A DNA stretch of 64,000 bases from Larimichthys crocea (GCF_000972845.2 NC_040018.1:20109868-20173867); one strand, 5' to 3'; positions 24,802 to 34,974 are shown, counted from the stretch's first letter. Made by a program: numbers and translations. The notes: generated by a model not told the origin, from the letters alone.

Positions 24802-24809
24802 TCTTTGGT
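24802..24809 (-). promoter_or_regulatory. miR-9 8-mer target site beside a let-7 site
   Basis: The minus strand reads ACCAAAGA, two bases from a let-7 8-mer (24792-24799). This is close enough for cooperative repression. Confidence 0.65.
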
Positions 24810-25094
24810 TCACACTATAAAACATCAGCAGGTCTTGACACATTTTTGTTTCTTGTCGTCTTTTTGGTTTTTTCCTTTCAGAGATGAAGAAGCAGCTCTC
24901 TCTCTCCCTCGCCTCTCCTTCAGCGCTTGTTCTGATGAATGTAGAGCTGCTAACCCTGGCCATGAGGAGGATGACGGCAAGGGGCCAGCTCAATATATTT
25001 AATGATACGCTGCCCTGGGCCAGCCCTGTGTAGTGCTTTCCTCCTAGTGCTGAAATGCATAGCTTACTAGGACAGCAGAGGCAGGATGGGCGGA

Positions 25095-25115
25095 GGGGTT
25101 GGGGAGGGGTTGGGG
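25095..25115 (+). other. G-quadruplex-type motif (C-rich in the onecut1 transcript)
   Basis: Four runs of GGGG are separated by TT, A and TT on the plus strand. The transcript strand is the C-rich counterpart, a plausible binding site for poly(C)-binding proteins. Confidence 0.55.
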
Positions 25116-25820
25116 AACTGGGGATTGGCAACAGGCAGGATGGGGTGCTTTCGTATTCAGGTGACGAGCTGACATTGCTGTGTAAGCGCCTGAAAGTGAT
25201 TTGATCATTGATATCATCCCCTCCACCCAACATCTTTGATGAGGAGGATAAAATGAAGCACACAGGGACGATGGAGCGACGCTGAATGCTTATTATTAGA
25301 GGGGTGACACAGTTTGTCCTCAAAAACAAAAATCCCATCAGAGGCCGTCTTTCTCCCTCACAGTGTCAAGAACACACTTAGAGCATCTTTTGTTTTCACC
25401 TTTGCAGAGAAAACACACTACTGAACGGATTAGTCTTTGTTTGCCAGCTGCTGGTATTGGAACACATCTGTAGGCATTAGCTAAACAGACTTACAGGAAA
25501 GGATGTATCTGTAATGATTAATCTTCACAACGAGCATTTACAGGAACATTCACATAGACTGTTTGCAAAGATATAACTGGAATATTTAGCTTGATTCAAG
25601 AAGGCATCTATAAGGCAAACGTCAATAGTTAATTTTCAGGGTTGTGTCATATAATATTTCCATTTGCAGGGAGCATATATTTAAGTATGACTCAAAATGT
25701 TGTACGGACCATAAGCAGTAACATTCTCTTCTTTGTGGCTCCAAACTAACAGTCAGTCTCAGGAGGTAAGGGAGGAAATGAGGTAAAAATACTCTTAAGA
25801 TTATCAACTACAAAATATAC

Positions 25821-25828
25821 TCTTTGGT
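25821..25828 (-). promoter_or_regulatory. miR-9 8-mer target site
   Basis: The minus strand reads ACCAAAGA. It lies just downstream of a possible proximal AATAAA (25865-25860), so a short-UTR transcript would lose it. Confidence 0.65.
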
Positions 25829-25859
25829 CAAATTACTTCATAACAGGTTCTCAAGTGGT

Positions 25860-25865
25860 TTTATT
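25860..25865 (-). terminator. possible proximal polyadenylation signal
   Basis: AATAAA on the minus strand, about 790 nt after the onecut1 stop. Use is uncertain, because most miR-9 sites lie beyond it. Confidence 0.3.
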
Positions 25866-25900
25866 TCTAAGCTGCATGAGAGGCTTTAGGATTTAGAAGG

Positions 25901-25907
25901 CTTTGGT
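25901..25907 (-). promoter_or_regulatory. miR-9 7-mer target site
   Basis: The minus strand reads ACCAAAG followed by C, a 7-mer-m8 match to the miR-9-5p seed. Confidence 0.55.
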
Positions 25908-26485
25908 TTCTCTTGTTTAAATGATTCAACGCTTCAGCATGTTGGAAGAAAGCACTACCATGTGGGTTGAGGTTAGGGGGGTTTGGTTCAGGGTTGGGAT
26001 TTTGGTTTTGGGTTAGCAGTCTACGCATGGGCATTCCCCTGTCTGTCTGGAATGCTTGATAGAAAGACAGACAGCTGGAGAGACAGACAGTCCACCGCCA
26101 CCGATCCAAACAAGGTTGCACAACAATCCAGTCGCTCCTGTAGGATTTTTTTTTTGTCTTTAAAGTTGATTGGCCAATCCCACCGGAGCTCCACATTCTG
26201 CCTGTTTTTCAAGGGTGTGGACAGCTGCAGATTAGACTGCCAATAGGCTGATTAAACCTCCATTTAGGGACCCATCATTAAAACCAACCAATCAGATTAA
26301 AGATAAGGATGGCGAATGACAGATTGATACTGGGTGGGGAGGCGTGGGGGGTGTAGTAAAGCTATAGACCAGTGACAGTGAGTGTGTGTGAGGGGGTGGG
26401 GGGGGTAAAACTATAGTCTTTTTGCAGTATGTTACACATAAACGTGTTGCTGAAACAAACATTTCAAAGCAGGTCAAACAAGAAG

Positions 26486-26493
26486 TCTTTGGT
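26486..26493 (-). promoter_or_regulatory. miR-9 8-mer target site in onecut1 3' UTR
   Basis: The minus strand reads ACCAAAGA, the full 8-mer complement (positions 2-8 plus A1) of miR-9-5p, about 160 nt after the stop codon. Confidence 0.7.
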
Positions 26494-26654
26494 TTGTTTT
26501 TTCATCTTTGGATACTATAAATATCAATATAGTACAGGTTTAAGGGCAAAACGTTGCTTCAAGGTCTTTTTAAGTTTCTCTTTGTTTCTCTTAAGTTTTA
26601 AAGCTTTTCCACCGAGGTTGAGTCAGTCCATGAGTTGGTCAAATCAGTCCGTCT

Positions 26655-26947
26655 TCAGGCTTTGGTGCAGGCGTTGGGGCCAGAGTTGCCCAAGTGACCA
26701 CCGGAGCCGTCGTCCACCCACTTATCTAGGCTCCGGCGACGTGCGTTCATAAAGAAGTTGCTCACTGTGGCCAACTCTAGGCCCAGCTGCTGGGCAATGG
26801 TGACCTGCAGCTCTTTGGATGGACGCTTGTTCTCTTTGAAGATGGCATGGAGCGTCCGCCGCTGCACATCTGTGAACACCAGCCGGGGCTTCTTGGTCAT
26901 GTTCCCCCGCTCACTTCTGCCATGGTCTTGTTCCTTGCGCTTACATG
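26655..26947 (-). CDS. onecut1: onecut1 (HNF-6) coding exon 2: linker, homeodomain, C-terminus
   Basis: This is the terminal coding exon. Its acceptor is CTCCACAG|CATGTAAG, preceded by a pyrimidine-rich tract. The split codon G|CA restores Ala356 and reads on as CKRKEQDHGRSERGN, the basic linker between CUT domain and homeodomain. The homeodomain (about 373-432) begins KKPRLVFTDVQRRTL and contains VSNFFMNARRRSLDKW. Phe and Met replace the usual Trp48 and Gln50, the F48/M50 pair that defines ONECUT homeodomains; Asn51 is kept. The protein ends CTKA before TGA (26657-26655), as in human ONECUT1. Exons 1 and 2 total 1359 bases including stop, giving 452 residues, against roughly 465 in human. 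No frameshift or missing residue is seen. Confidence 0.97.
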
Positions 26948-28639
26948 CTGTGGAGAATTCAGTAGAGAGACAAACAAAAAGTGAAAGTGAGAGAGGGCTG
27001 AATAGATCTGTTTAAAAATAAAGATTTATGGCAGGAAAAAAAGAATCTTCTCTATCACATATTGGATTTAAAAAAAAGATCTGAGTAAATCCATGGACTG
27101 ACCAATGAGTTGTCTTAGTCGCCTTCCTTCATAGCAGGTTAATTTAAATTCTAACTGGCACTGATATCATTATTTAAAGCTAATACCAGATATTTTCAAC
27201 TCTGCCTGGACCAAAACTAACTCTAATATAGACTATTTTAGTACACAAATGCAGGTCCAAAACAAATGAAGTTTTTCATAGATGCTTACATCAAAATAAT
27301 TCAAGCATTTTTTCCTTTTGAGATTTTTTGTATCAAGTATAATACCACCACTAAACATGTTTGACTTGTGTCAGTATTGATTTTAAATTGTCATTTTGAC
27401 CTGTAACTTATGAATAACATCAGGAAACACACAGTTTTAACACTTTAACAGCTTATGCATCTTTGCAACCCAAACAAAAATTGCTTCAGCTGATTTGAAG
27501 AGGTCCTCCACTCTGTTTAATGTATGTTAAATAGCTATGATAAACAGGTATATCACTGTATATGCACTCAATTGACTCTGATATTGTAGTCACGGAAAGG
27601 GACCTGGAAAAGTGTCAAATCCATATTTATCATGGTGACTATAAATGTTGAGAAGATCTGTCAGGTGTAACTGTGTCATGTCTGCAGGTTGGAAGCAGAG
27701 GCACTTGCTTCAAACATAGTCTCTTTCATTGGCAGAGTAGAGTACACTTTTCTTCCCCTGTGCGGGAATAGTCCTGGGCACAGTGCTACAGTCTGTTATA
27801 TATATATATATTAATGCAGCACAAAACTGCTAAGTTGCATAGGAAAGTATACACTTCAGCATTTTGTCCGGGATTCCTATGAGACTCATGGTCCCGTGTT
27901 GGTCCATGGACCAGAACAGGGGCTCCGCAGGTTGAGCAGCCGAGACAGGACACCTGTCAGCCGGGGAACAATGAGCGCTGTCCGCGGTGCTGAAAACAAC
28001 GGTACCCCACTATATATTATAACGCTGGAAAAATAAACTACATCGTCTAATATTAGAAAGACGGTCTTGGGAATCCGTTTGACAGCTTATCAAACCTCAG
28101 TTCACCGAACCTCTTTGTCATTTCATTATATATATATTTTCCCTCTTTTCCAGTACAGCCATCCAAATTGAGGCTCACCGGTGAGCAGGGACCAGGAGGG
28201 GGCAGACGTAGGCTGCTAGAGGAAGGCCCAGTATGGACTCACCAGGGAAATTACTGAAGAGTATATTCTAACCACAAAGCAATCCCTAAACTTATTTTTT
28301 ATTTATTTAATTTTTTTTTCAAAATGCACCGAGTGAATAAAACCATTTCATTATAGAAAACCTCAAAGCACTAAGAAGAAAACCAATTAAATATAAAACA
28401 ATGAGATTCATACACGCAATTATGGAGAAAACCACTCTCGTCTCACTGCACTATAAATGAACATTTTATATTACATAAGCGATATGCATGTAGTCAACAG
28501 TGTTCACGTTACTTTCATATTTTTTGATCTTTCGTTTTGATATCTGTGTCACTGCTTTCCAGCAAACAGTAAGCTTCATCACGGAGTGATTCAAATAAAT
28601 ATCATTATTTAATCAAGCTGATCCCACCGCCTAACCTCA

Positions 28640-28900
28640 TTCTAGCACACCCTCACTCAGATGTGTGGTAAAGTACAGTGCAGCGACCTATATCCGCATG
28701 ACCATAAACTGGAGTCTAATAGTGAGTATGAGCAGCCTGGTGTCTCCAGTGCTGGTAAATATTAACAGAGAGCCGGAGCTCCTCGTGTAAGGGCTGCTAT
28801 AAATCAGCAGGTATGAAGGCCACTCAGACAGCAGGAGCCACCACAGAGCGAGCCTGGCCCCGGCACAGGAGGCCCGATCAGAGAAGCAGCTTTCCCAGGA
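28640..28900. promoter_or_regulatory. candidate conserved intronic element 1
   Basis: A stretch of complex, non-repetitive, moderately GC-rich sequence in otherwise AT-rich intron. It contains CATGACCATAAACTGG and GCTATAAATCAGCAGG. It has no coding frame. Enhancer status is inferred from texture only. Confidence 0.3.
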
Positions 28901-28906
28901 CTAACA

Positions 28907-28920
28907 GGGGGGGGGGGGGG
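28907..28920. repeat. poly-G run in onecut1 intron
   Basis: Fourteen consecutive G, followed by a short interrupted CA repeat. Confidence 0.9.
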
Positions 28921-29288
28921 ACATAACAACGGCCTCGTTATCACACTAATCACACACACATACACACACACACACACTGCTGCTGCTCCCGGCTAATCAT
29001 TACAAACACACAGATAACTCCACACACTGCACACAGTGACATAGTGTGAGGATAGTCCTGCGTTTCATCATCTCACAGAGAGAAAACAACAATCAGACCT
29101 CTGTGCTCAAAATGCTGCAAGTATTCAACTGTTACACCGACAAAGACAGAACATGGAGCCTAATTCACTGTGAGCTGCTGATGTGCACTTAAAAACAGCA
29201 GAAAAACACAACTGTCTCTGCAGTTACAACCGATTTACTGAGTCCAAAACCGTTTCTGAAGTCCTGTAATAACACATATCTGCCTGCA

Positions 29289-29333
29289 TCTATTCTATTC
29301 TATTCTATTCTATTCTATTCTATTCTATTCTAT
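29289..29333. repeat. (TCTAT)n pentanucleotide microsatellite in onecut1 intron
   Basis: Nine near-perfect TCTAT/CTATT units in a row. Confidence 0.95.
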
Positions 29334-29958
29334 ACAAAGAAATTCAGATGTGTAATTGAATACGTGGGAAAAGGGAGAAAGGGCCCGAGATTAATTTCAG
29401 AAGCCTAAAATCAATAAGTATATATCACATCTACTTCAGCACACGATCAGATATCTAGTTCACCAAGGAACGAACGGATCAATAAAATGGCGCTCAGCCT
29501 ATTCTCTTCAAATTCATTTAGTTTTAAAATGTACATTTTTTAAATCCTCTCACAACCTTTTTTGTCGTTTTTGCAACAAAACCCTATAATGTTATTATTT
29601 TAAGTTTGTGTACGACAAAGTTTGTAATTTATTTTATTCATGATTTTGTTCATATGAAAAGTAGAAATAAAACGAGAAAGGACACATCATGCTCAAATTA
29701 CTGAATACAACTGAAGCAGGCCTGAGAAATTCATTTTCGCCCAGTATAACCAGTATGAATTTCTGTACCTTTAAATAAATAAATAAATAAATAAAACAAG
29801 CATCGGTACTAATCAATAAGTCACCTGATCTGATGTTTGTTTTAATTATAACCTGGATGATCCAATTCAAATACAGCTCTCTGAAGTTGAATATTTGTTT
29901 TAACTCATTTGCAAACGTCAGTGATAAAAGCTCATCTTCATCAACAACCAACAACCCC

Positions 29959-29961
<3 letters not shown>

Positions 29962-30024
<63 letters not shown>
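29962..30024. repeat. (CA)n microsatellite in onecut1 intron
   Basis: About 31 uninterrupted CA units. It generates false His-Thr or Cys-Val frames on both strands. Confidence 0.95.
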
Positions 30025-30027
<3 letters not shown>

Positions 30028-30184
30028 CAGCAGAAATCTGAAAAATAATAACAATTCACATGCACGTTTACACGTAGGCAAATACACGCACTTTTCACTC
30101 AAGTGGACTTTTCGAAAAGCTCCTTTATAGGTAATTGATTAAACCAAATAACGTTTATATATATATTTAAAAAAAATCCACTGG

Positions 30185-30330
30185 GTGTCTGTGAACGCGC
30201 ACATGCGGTTTGGGCCTCATTGAGCACCCTAATTGACTCATGTGTACAGGCCCACCTCAGGGACAAATTAATACAGAGGTCTATCAGTTAATTAGAGAAA
30301 CCTCAGTCAGGTCAGGGTTAGTTTACGACC
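30185..30330. promoter_or_regulatory. candidate conserved intronic element 2 with ONECUT-core and AP-1 motifs
   Basis: Complex sequence with several homeodomain TAAT cores. It holds AATTGACTCA, in which the ONECUT core WATTGAYT overlaps an AP-1 TGACTCA, and two TTAATT boxes. It lies about 860 bp inside the intron from exon 1. An autoregulatory enhancer is a reasonable but untested reading. Confidence 0.35.
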
Positions 30331-31188
30331 AAAAAACATCAACACATGCTCTCGATTCTTCTCTGTTCTGACATGAAGGCCGATAATTTTACCAAAGTGA
30401 GAGACAAAGCTCATTTCACCCACTAAATAATGCATGGCTTCAGCTTTACTTGACATTTAAATTTACTTTTTTTTATCACAGACTCCACAAGAACACGTGC
30501 ACACACGCGTACACTTTTCTCTCTCTCTGTTTACACCAAGGGCAACACCAAAAAGGGTGATCAGTTGCATCTACACCAAAATAAACACATTCCTAACGAT
30601 TTCTGGGCGAAGGATCAGTTTACGCACACAGTCCAGCGGTCGATATTTTGAGGTAAAATGACATGAGCACTTGTTTCACACAACCCCAAAATCAGTGTAG
30701 AGACCAAAAAGGGATGCGTATTGATATCAGGCCACTCGTTTGGTGTCTGAAGCATCAGCTTTGTGAAGCACTTTCCAACTTCACAGACTTCACGTGTTGT
30801 TTAAAACGCTGTGTGACGCATCCAGGAGCCTCGTTTGGAAGACAGATCTTAAGAAACCAGGATCAGTTCATCTAACACTAAATGTTTCATTATTGGAGAC
30901 ATGTGATGAATGTTATTTTGATAAAGAACAATCAGCCAAGAGGGGACATTTGTCCTGAATGCTACCCTGATTCTTGTATTACACTTACAGCCAGTGCTGG
31001 AAATTGTTTTTCTCTCTCCCTTATAATAAAAACTACAAAGCCAGATTTGGTTCCCAGCCCATTTAACCCATTGCTCATTATAATGTAGCATTCAGGGCTA
31101 ATGATCCTGCTGCCTGAGCGTCTGTTTTTCTCAGCAACACATTGAGAGGATGAAAACAAAAAGGGGGCTTTACCGAGGCTTCGCTCAC

Positions 31189-32254
31189 CTGCGAGCCTGA
31201 GCGCACTCATGCGTTGGAACTCAGGCTCCTGCAGCCATTTCCACATGCGGCGGAAGGTCTCTCTACCGGACTTGAGCTTGGACCAGGGTTTGGGGTTTCT
31301 CAGCAGGTCGGACAGGGTCCCCTGGGACCTGCACAGGACCCGCTGGGCAAAGATGGCCTGAGGGATGCTGTAGCGCTTCAGCTCTGTTGTGATCCTCTGC
31401 GCCACCTCTTTGGTATTCACCTCCTCCATCTGTCCCCCAGAAACACCACCCCCTCCACCGCCACCCCCTTGCTGCCCCGGCCCGGAGGCCTGCTCCCGGC
31501 TGTTCCCCAGCCCCTGGCCGTGCCCCTGCGCGCCAAGGTGGGCGTGAGGGTGGTGGTGGAGACCGTTGATTTGTACCATGCCCGCCGAGGAGCTCATGTG
31601 CTGCTCCGTGTGTCTGCCGAGCATGGCCGGGTGGTGAGCCTCAAACCCGCTGGGGGTGAGCATCTTCTCACCAGGCATGGCTGCACCGGGATGAGCGTAG
31701 GGAGGAATGCCTGCCTGGGTCGTGTGTATGCTGGCCAGACCGGAACCAGACAGCGGGGAGAGGCTCTGGCCCATGCAGGGATCCTTGTGATGATATGCGG
31801 GATACAGACTGTTCATAGGCGCCAGACTCCGGTCCTCTCGCATCAACGTGAAGCTGCCGCTGACATTTCCGGGGATCCTCTGGTGCGGATGCGGGTGAGG
31901 ATGATGGGGATGGTGGTGGTGGTGGTGGTGGTGATGGTGAGGAGGAAACTTGTCGGACACGGTGGAGATGGGGGGTAAGGGCTGCAGGGGGGTTAGAGTG
32001 GTGTAAGTGCTGCTTGCACTCATGCCGGGGGCTTCACACATGCTGATGGCTGGATGCAGGTGTCCGGGGTGGCTGGGGTGATAGTCTCCGCTGTCCAGCA
32101 GGGTCGCCATGCCCATAGCGCGATGGCTCAGACCCCGGGGGCTCGGTCGGGAATGTGGACTGTGGCCACTCAGCAGCTCTCCGTGACCGGACACGGACTC
32201 ATGGCTCACTCCGTGCAGGTCGCCAATATTCTCCATCGACAGCTGTGCGTTCAT
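31189..32254 (-). CDS. onecut1: onecut1 (HNF-6) coding exon 1: N-terminal region plus CUT domain
   Basis: This exon encodes residues 1-355 and the first base of codon 356 of a ONECUT-family nuclear DNA-binding transcription factor (liver, pancreas, retina and motor-neuron development in vertebrates). The protein opens MNAQLSMENIGDLHGVSHE, which matches the ONECUT1 N-terminus and not the longer ONECUT2 one. It then shows a Ser/Thr/Pro stretch (about 82-102, containing TLTPLQPLPP), a run of ten His (106-115) followed by His-Pro repeats, SGSFTLMRE, AMLGRH-type conserved blocks, eight Gly (263-270), and the CUT domain from about 274. The CUT domain includes ITTELKRYSIPQAIFAQRVL, the LSDLL coactivator motif (314-318) and FRRMWKWLQEPEFQRM. 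The donor is GCTCGCAG|GTGAGCGA at 31189/31188. The start is the first in-frame ATG with A at -3; the frame stays open upstream, but only a GTG is found there. It joins exon 2 in phase 1. Identification is very secure. Confidence 0.97.
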
Positions 32255-32435
32255 GATCCGGGCAGCGCTGTGGACAAACCATCTATCTGACCTACCGCAG
32301 TTAGCTGCTGTCCAGAAGTCCAACACGTCCAGGAAAGTTCAATTGGCTTTAGTTGCTTTTTCTTCTTCTTCTTGCAGCAGCTTTCTCTCTGTCCTTATAT
32401 TCATATGTTTTTATTTTTATCCTACCTCTGACGCT

Positions 32436-32457
32436 GTTTTTTTTTTTTTTTTTTTTT
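32436..32457. repeat. poly-T / poly-A run
   Basis: A 22-base homopolymer about 180 bp upstream of the onecut1 ATG, poly-A on the sense strand and possibly in the 5' leader. Confidence 0.85.
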
Positions 32458-32683
32458 AAGCAGAATGGAAACTCCTTTTCCCGAATCCCGTTTTTTCTTA
32501 ATATCTTTTTTTTGTGATTATTTTTTTTATTTTCTGATTCTCGTTATGATTCAAGCCCCCCCACCGCCAACCAGCTGTCCTTGCGCTCCGGTCGGGTGCC
32601 GCGCCATCTCTCTAGTTGTGTGTCTCCAAGCCCCTCTTCCACAGCGCAGATCACCGTCTACACATGCGCACTGCGAAAACACC

Positions 32684-32687
<4 letters not shown>

Positions 32688-32736
<49 letters not shown>

Positions 32737-33029
32737 CTTCTCTCTCCCTCTCCCTCTCCTCTCCCCTCTCCTCCTCTCCTCTCTCTCTCATCTCTCTCTC
32801 ACTTCTCCAATCTCCTCTCGTCCTCTCCTCTCTCTCTCTCCTCCTCTCGCTCTCCTCGTCTCTCTCTTCTCCTCCCTCTCTCCCTCTCTCATCCCCTCTC
32901 TATCTCTCCTCTCCATCTCCCAATCTCTCTCTCTCCTCATCTCTACCTCCCTCTCTCGCTCTCTCTCCATCCTCTCTCTCTCCATCCCCTCCTCTCATCC
33001 TCCTCCTCCGTCCCTCTCCTCTCTCTCTC
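32688..33029. repeat. CT/GA-rich simple-sequence tract upstream of onecut1
   Basis: About 340 bp of almost pure pyrimidine on the plus strand, starting with an uninterrupted (CT)n and passing into TCTCC mixtures. On the onecut1 sense strand it is GA-rich. It lies about 430-780 bp upstream of the start codon, so it is 5' leader or core-promoter DNA. It produces long Ser/Leu-rich spurious frames. Confidence 0.9.
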
Positions 33030-33040
33030 AAACACACACG

Positions 33041-33055
33041 CCCCCCCCCCCCCCC
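33041..33055. repeat. poly-C / poly-G run
   Basis: A run of 15 C on the plus strand, between the CT-rich tract and the CRE-like site of the onecut1 upstream region. Confidence 0.85.
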
Positions 33056-33062
33056 GTTGCTC

Positions 33063-33085
33063 TTACGTCAGCCACCTTATTAAGG
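33063..33085 (-). promoter_or_regulatory. onecut1 upstream promoter elements: CRE-like site and AT-rich box
   Basis: In the direction of onecut1 transcription this reads CCTTAATAAGG (33085-33075, near-palindromic, TATA- or CArG-like with seven A/T) and then TGACGTAA (33070-33063), one base from the consensus CRE TGACGTCA. It lies about 810 bp before the start codon. The transcription start is not known, so the promoter role is inference. Confidence 0.4.
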
Positions 33086-33984
33086 AAGGGAGGTCTCAAA
33101 CCACCTGCTAAGAGCTGCTCTCCGCGATAAACCATATTCAGCAGCCTTTAGCCTTCACTGAAATGTTCAAAAATTGCAAATAGACCGATCCCTAAATAAA
33201 ATCCACACGGAATCGACCCGCGGGAATGGACTGGATACATCGCCTGATGTTTGATTACCAATTGTTATTCGGGAAATGTTAAATTCATTAGAGCCATAAT
33301 GAGGTTTTACCTTCAGTCCTCCTTAAATTATTAGGTGCAAATTAAGTAAACTTCCGGGTTCATTTGGAGTTGATTTTTTTAACTTGTGAGGTCTGGGGAT
33401 TCAAAACCTCCAATGAAAACACAGAAGAAGAAGAAAAAGGAGACATCAGGGATTAAAACAAAGCATGATTATTTAATTAGCCACTAAAGTTAGATCACAT
33501 GTTAGGCTGTTAATGTGCACCACATAGATCCAGTCTGCACCACCCCCACCCCTCCTCTCCCCATGCCAAATAAGTGGCGGTTTAACCAAACGAGGAAGAC
33601 TGTAGTACCTTCTCTTTTGATAGAAAAAAAGATGAGCAGATGTGTCTATTGTTCAAACATTAGGCTTAACGAACCAAGCCCAGCACGATGAGTGTGTGTG
33701 TGTGTGTGTGCGCGCACACACACTTGTCCTATTTGGAGTTGGACACATGCACATTTCATTTTTTTTTTTTTTAAGTTTGAGAAGTAAAACAATTGTTTTA
33801 AAATATATATAAACAAAACTCCAACATCGTTTATTCAAATAAAAGAATATTTATTTTTTTTCTGTTGACATAAATACAAATTCACACACTCACGGACATT
33901 TTCACAGCAGCTCTATGAAGTCAAATGGAGGAAAAATGGCATGCTGACAAGTGAAGAGGTTGCGTTTTGCACTGAGGTGCATGA

Positions 33985-34290
33985 AACTCCTCAGACCTGC
34001 AGCCGGATGAAAAGCCGGCCCCTGCTTACTACATGTCAGTTTATCCTAATAGAGTGGTAGAGCAGGGCGTCCTCAGCCCGGCCGAGGTGACAGCTTGCAG
34101 CGGTCAGTATCCTGCTGGACCCCCTGCTGAATGAGGGACATGTCAAAGGTGACGCTTCAAGACTCCCAAAGCCAACATCTGCGGGGGGACAGATTAACCT
34201 TTCAGACTTTTCCCTGTCCTGGACCTGCTATAGGGGCCCCGCATCTGTCAGGAGTCCCCCCACAATAGAGCCCAGCGCTCGGTTGAACGA
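33985..34290. promoter_or_regulatory. candidate conserved element upstream of onecut1
   Basis: Complex, GC-balanced sequence without frames or repeats, about 1.8 kb from the start codon. It includes GTCAAAGGTGACGC, a nuclear-receptor-like AAAGGTGA half site. Enhancer role is inferred from texture and place only. Confidence 0.3.
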
Positions 34291-34308
34291 GTTAAATAAA
34301 AGAAAAGA

Positions 34309-34314
<6 letters not shown>

Positions 34315-34342
<28 letters not shown>
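34315..34342. repeat. (GA)n microsatellite
   Basis: Fourteen GA units after an AAAAGAAAAG purine tract. Confidence 0.95.
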
Positions 34343-34346
<4 letters not shown>

Positions 34347-34974
34347 AGTTAAACTGTCTCTGATGTGAAGTCAATGTCAACGGCGTGTGTGTGACGTGTG
34401 TCGAGACAAAGGGACACTAATTCCTCGAAGTGTGTCTGTCCAACCGTGTAGTCCTGTGGACATAATAGACTTTGGAGGCAGACTGACCAACAGGGAAATA
34501 CAAACATTTGAAATTAGCTCATGCTCCACACAATCATTTAGGATAATTGAAATAAAACAGGCTATAAAGTTCACACACACACTTTTATCTCTTACTCATG
34601 ATATAATATATATCTATTTCTTTTTTAGTTGCAGAGCTTCAGAGACAAACGACATGCAGGAAAACAAGAGGAGTATAAAAAGCCAAGGTTTGGCCTTACA
34701 TGGCAGCAAACCTCATCTACACATTCTCATACGGATCGATAGGCTCCTGCCATGTCTGCACGACCTGAGCTGTGTGTTTATGTGTGTTGGCTCTCTATGG
34801 CCATTGTGCATGAGATAGGCCTGGCCCTAGTACGAGCCGGTGACATTTGCTCTGCAGAGAATATAAGGAACAGGAGCACGTCTCGAAAAAGGAGGATGCA
34901 TTTCAACTCAATTAGTACAAAGCAGACAGAAGCACATGCCAGCAAGTATAGCTCACAAAGCCACGGACATGCAC

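Larger units (their letters stand above)
22480..26654 (-). other. onecut1: onecut1 3' UTR (extent inferred)
   Basis: This long untranslated region follows the onecut1 stop. Direct support comes from ten miR-9 seed complements between 26493 and 23791, all in the sense needed for this transcript. The proposed end rests on an AATAAA (minus strand, 22505-22500) followed about 30-45 nt later by a GU-rich stretch (TGTATGTGTATGGGG), a normal cleavage context. Shorter forms could end after AATAAA at 25865-25860, and a longer one after AATAAA at 21314-21309. A 212-codon reading frame inside it (25338-24700) has no recognisable domain and is taken as chance. RNA evidence would be needed for exact ends. 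Confidence 0.65.
26948..31188 (-). other. onecut1: onecut1 intron 1
   Basis: This is the single intron of the coding region, 4241 bp with GT-AG ends, and it separates the CUT domain from the homeodomain as in other vertebrate ONECUT genes. It contains no other coding exon that I can support. It holds a poly-G run, a TCTAT pentanucleotide repeat, a long CA repeat, and two stretches of complex sequence (28640-28900 and 30185-30330) listed separately as candidate regulatory elements. Confidence 0.93.

Noticed and set aside
24700..25338. 212-codon minus-strand open frame downstream of onecut1
   Set aside because: It lies inside the inferred 3' UTR, crosses a low-complexity C-rich stretch, and has no domain or family resemblance.
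29833..30130. His-Thr-rich small frames in the onecut1 intron
   Set aside because: Direct translations of the CA microsatellite.
30962..31188. Read-through of onecut1 exon 1 frame past residue 355
   Set aside because: It is intron sequence after a clear GT donor; the true continuation is exon 2 at 26947.
31214..31978. 254-codon plus-strand open frame
   Set aside because: It is exactly antisense to onecut1 exon 1; high GC and low stop density of the real exon explain it.
32255..32326. 24-residue N-terminal extension of onecut1
   Set aside because: The upstream codon is GTG and not ATG; homology to ONECUT1 begins at the ATG at 32254.
32465..33130. Long Ser/Leu-rich plus-strand frames (up to 221 codons)
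   Set aside because: They come from the CT-rich simple repeat, which is open in several frames at once.
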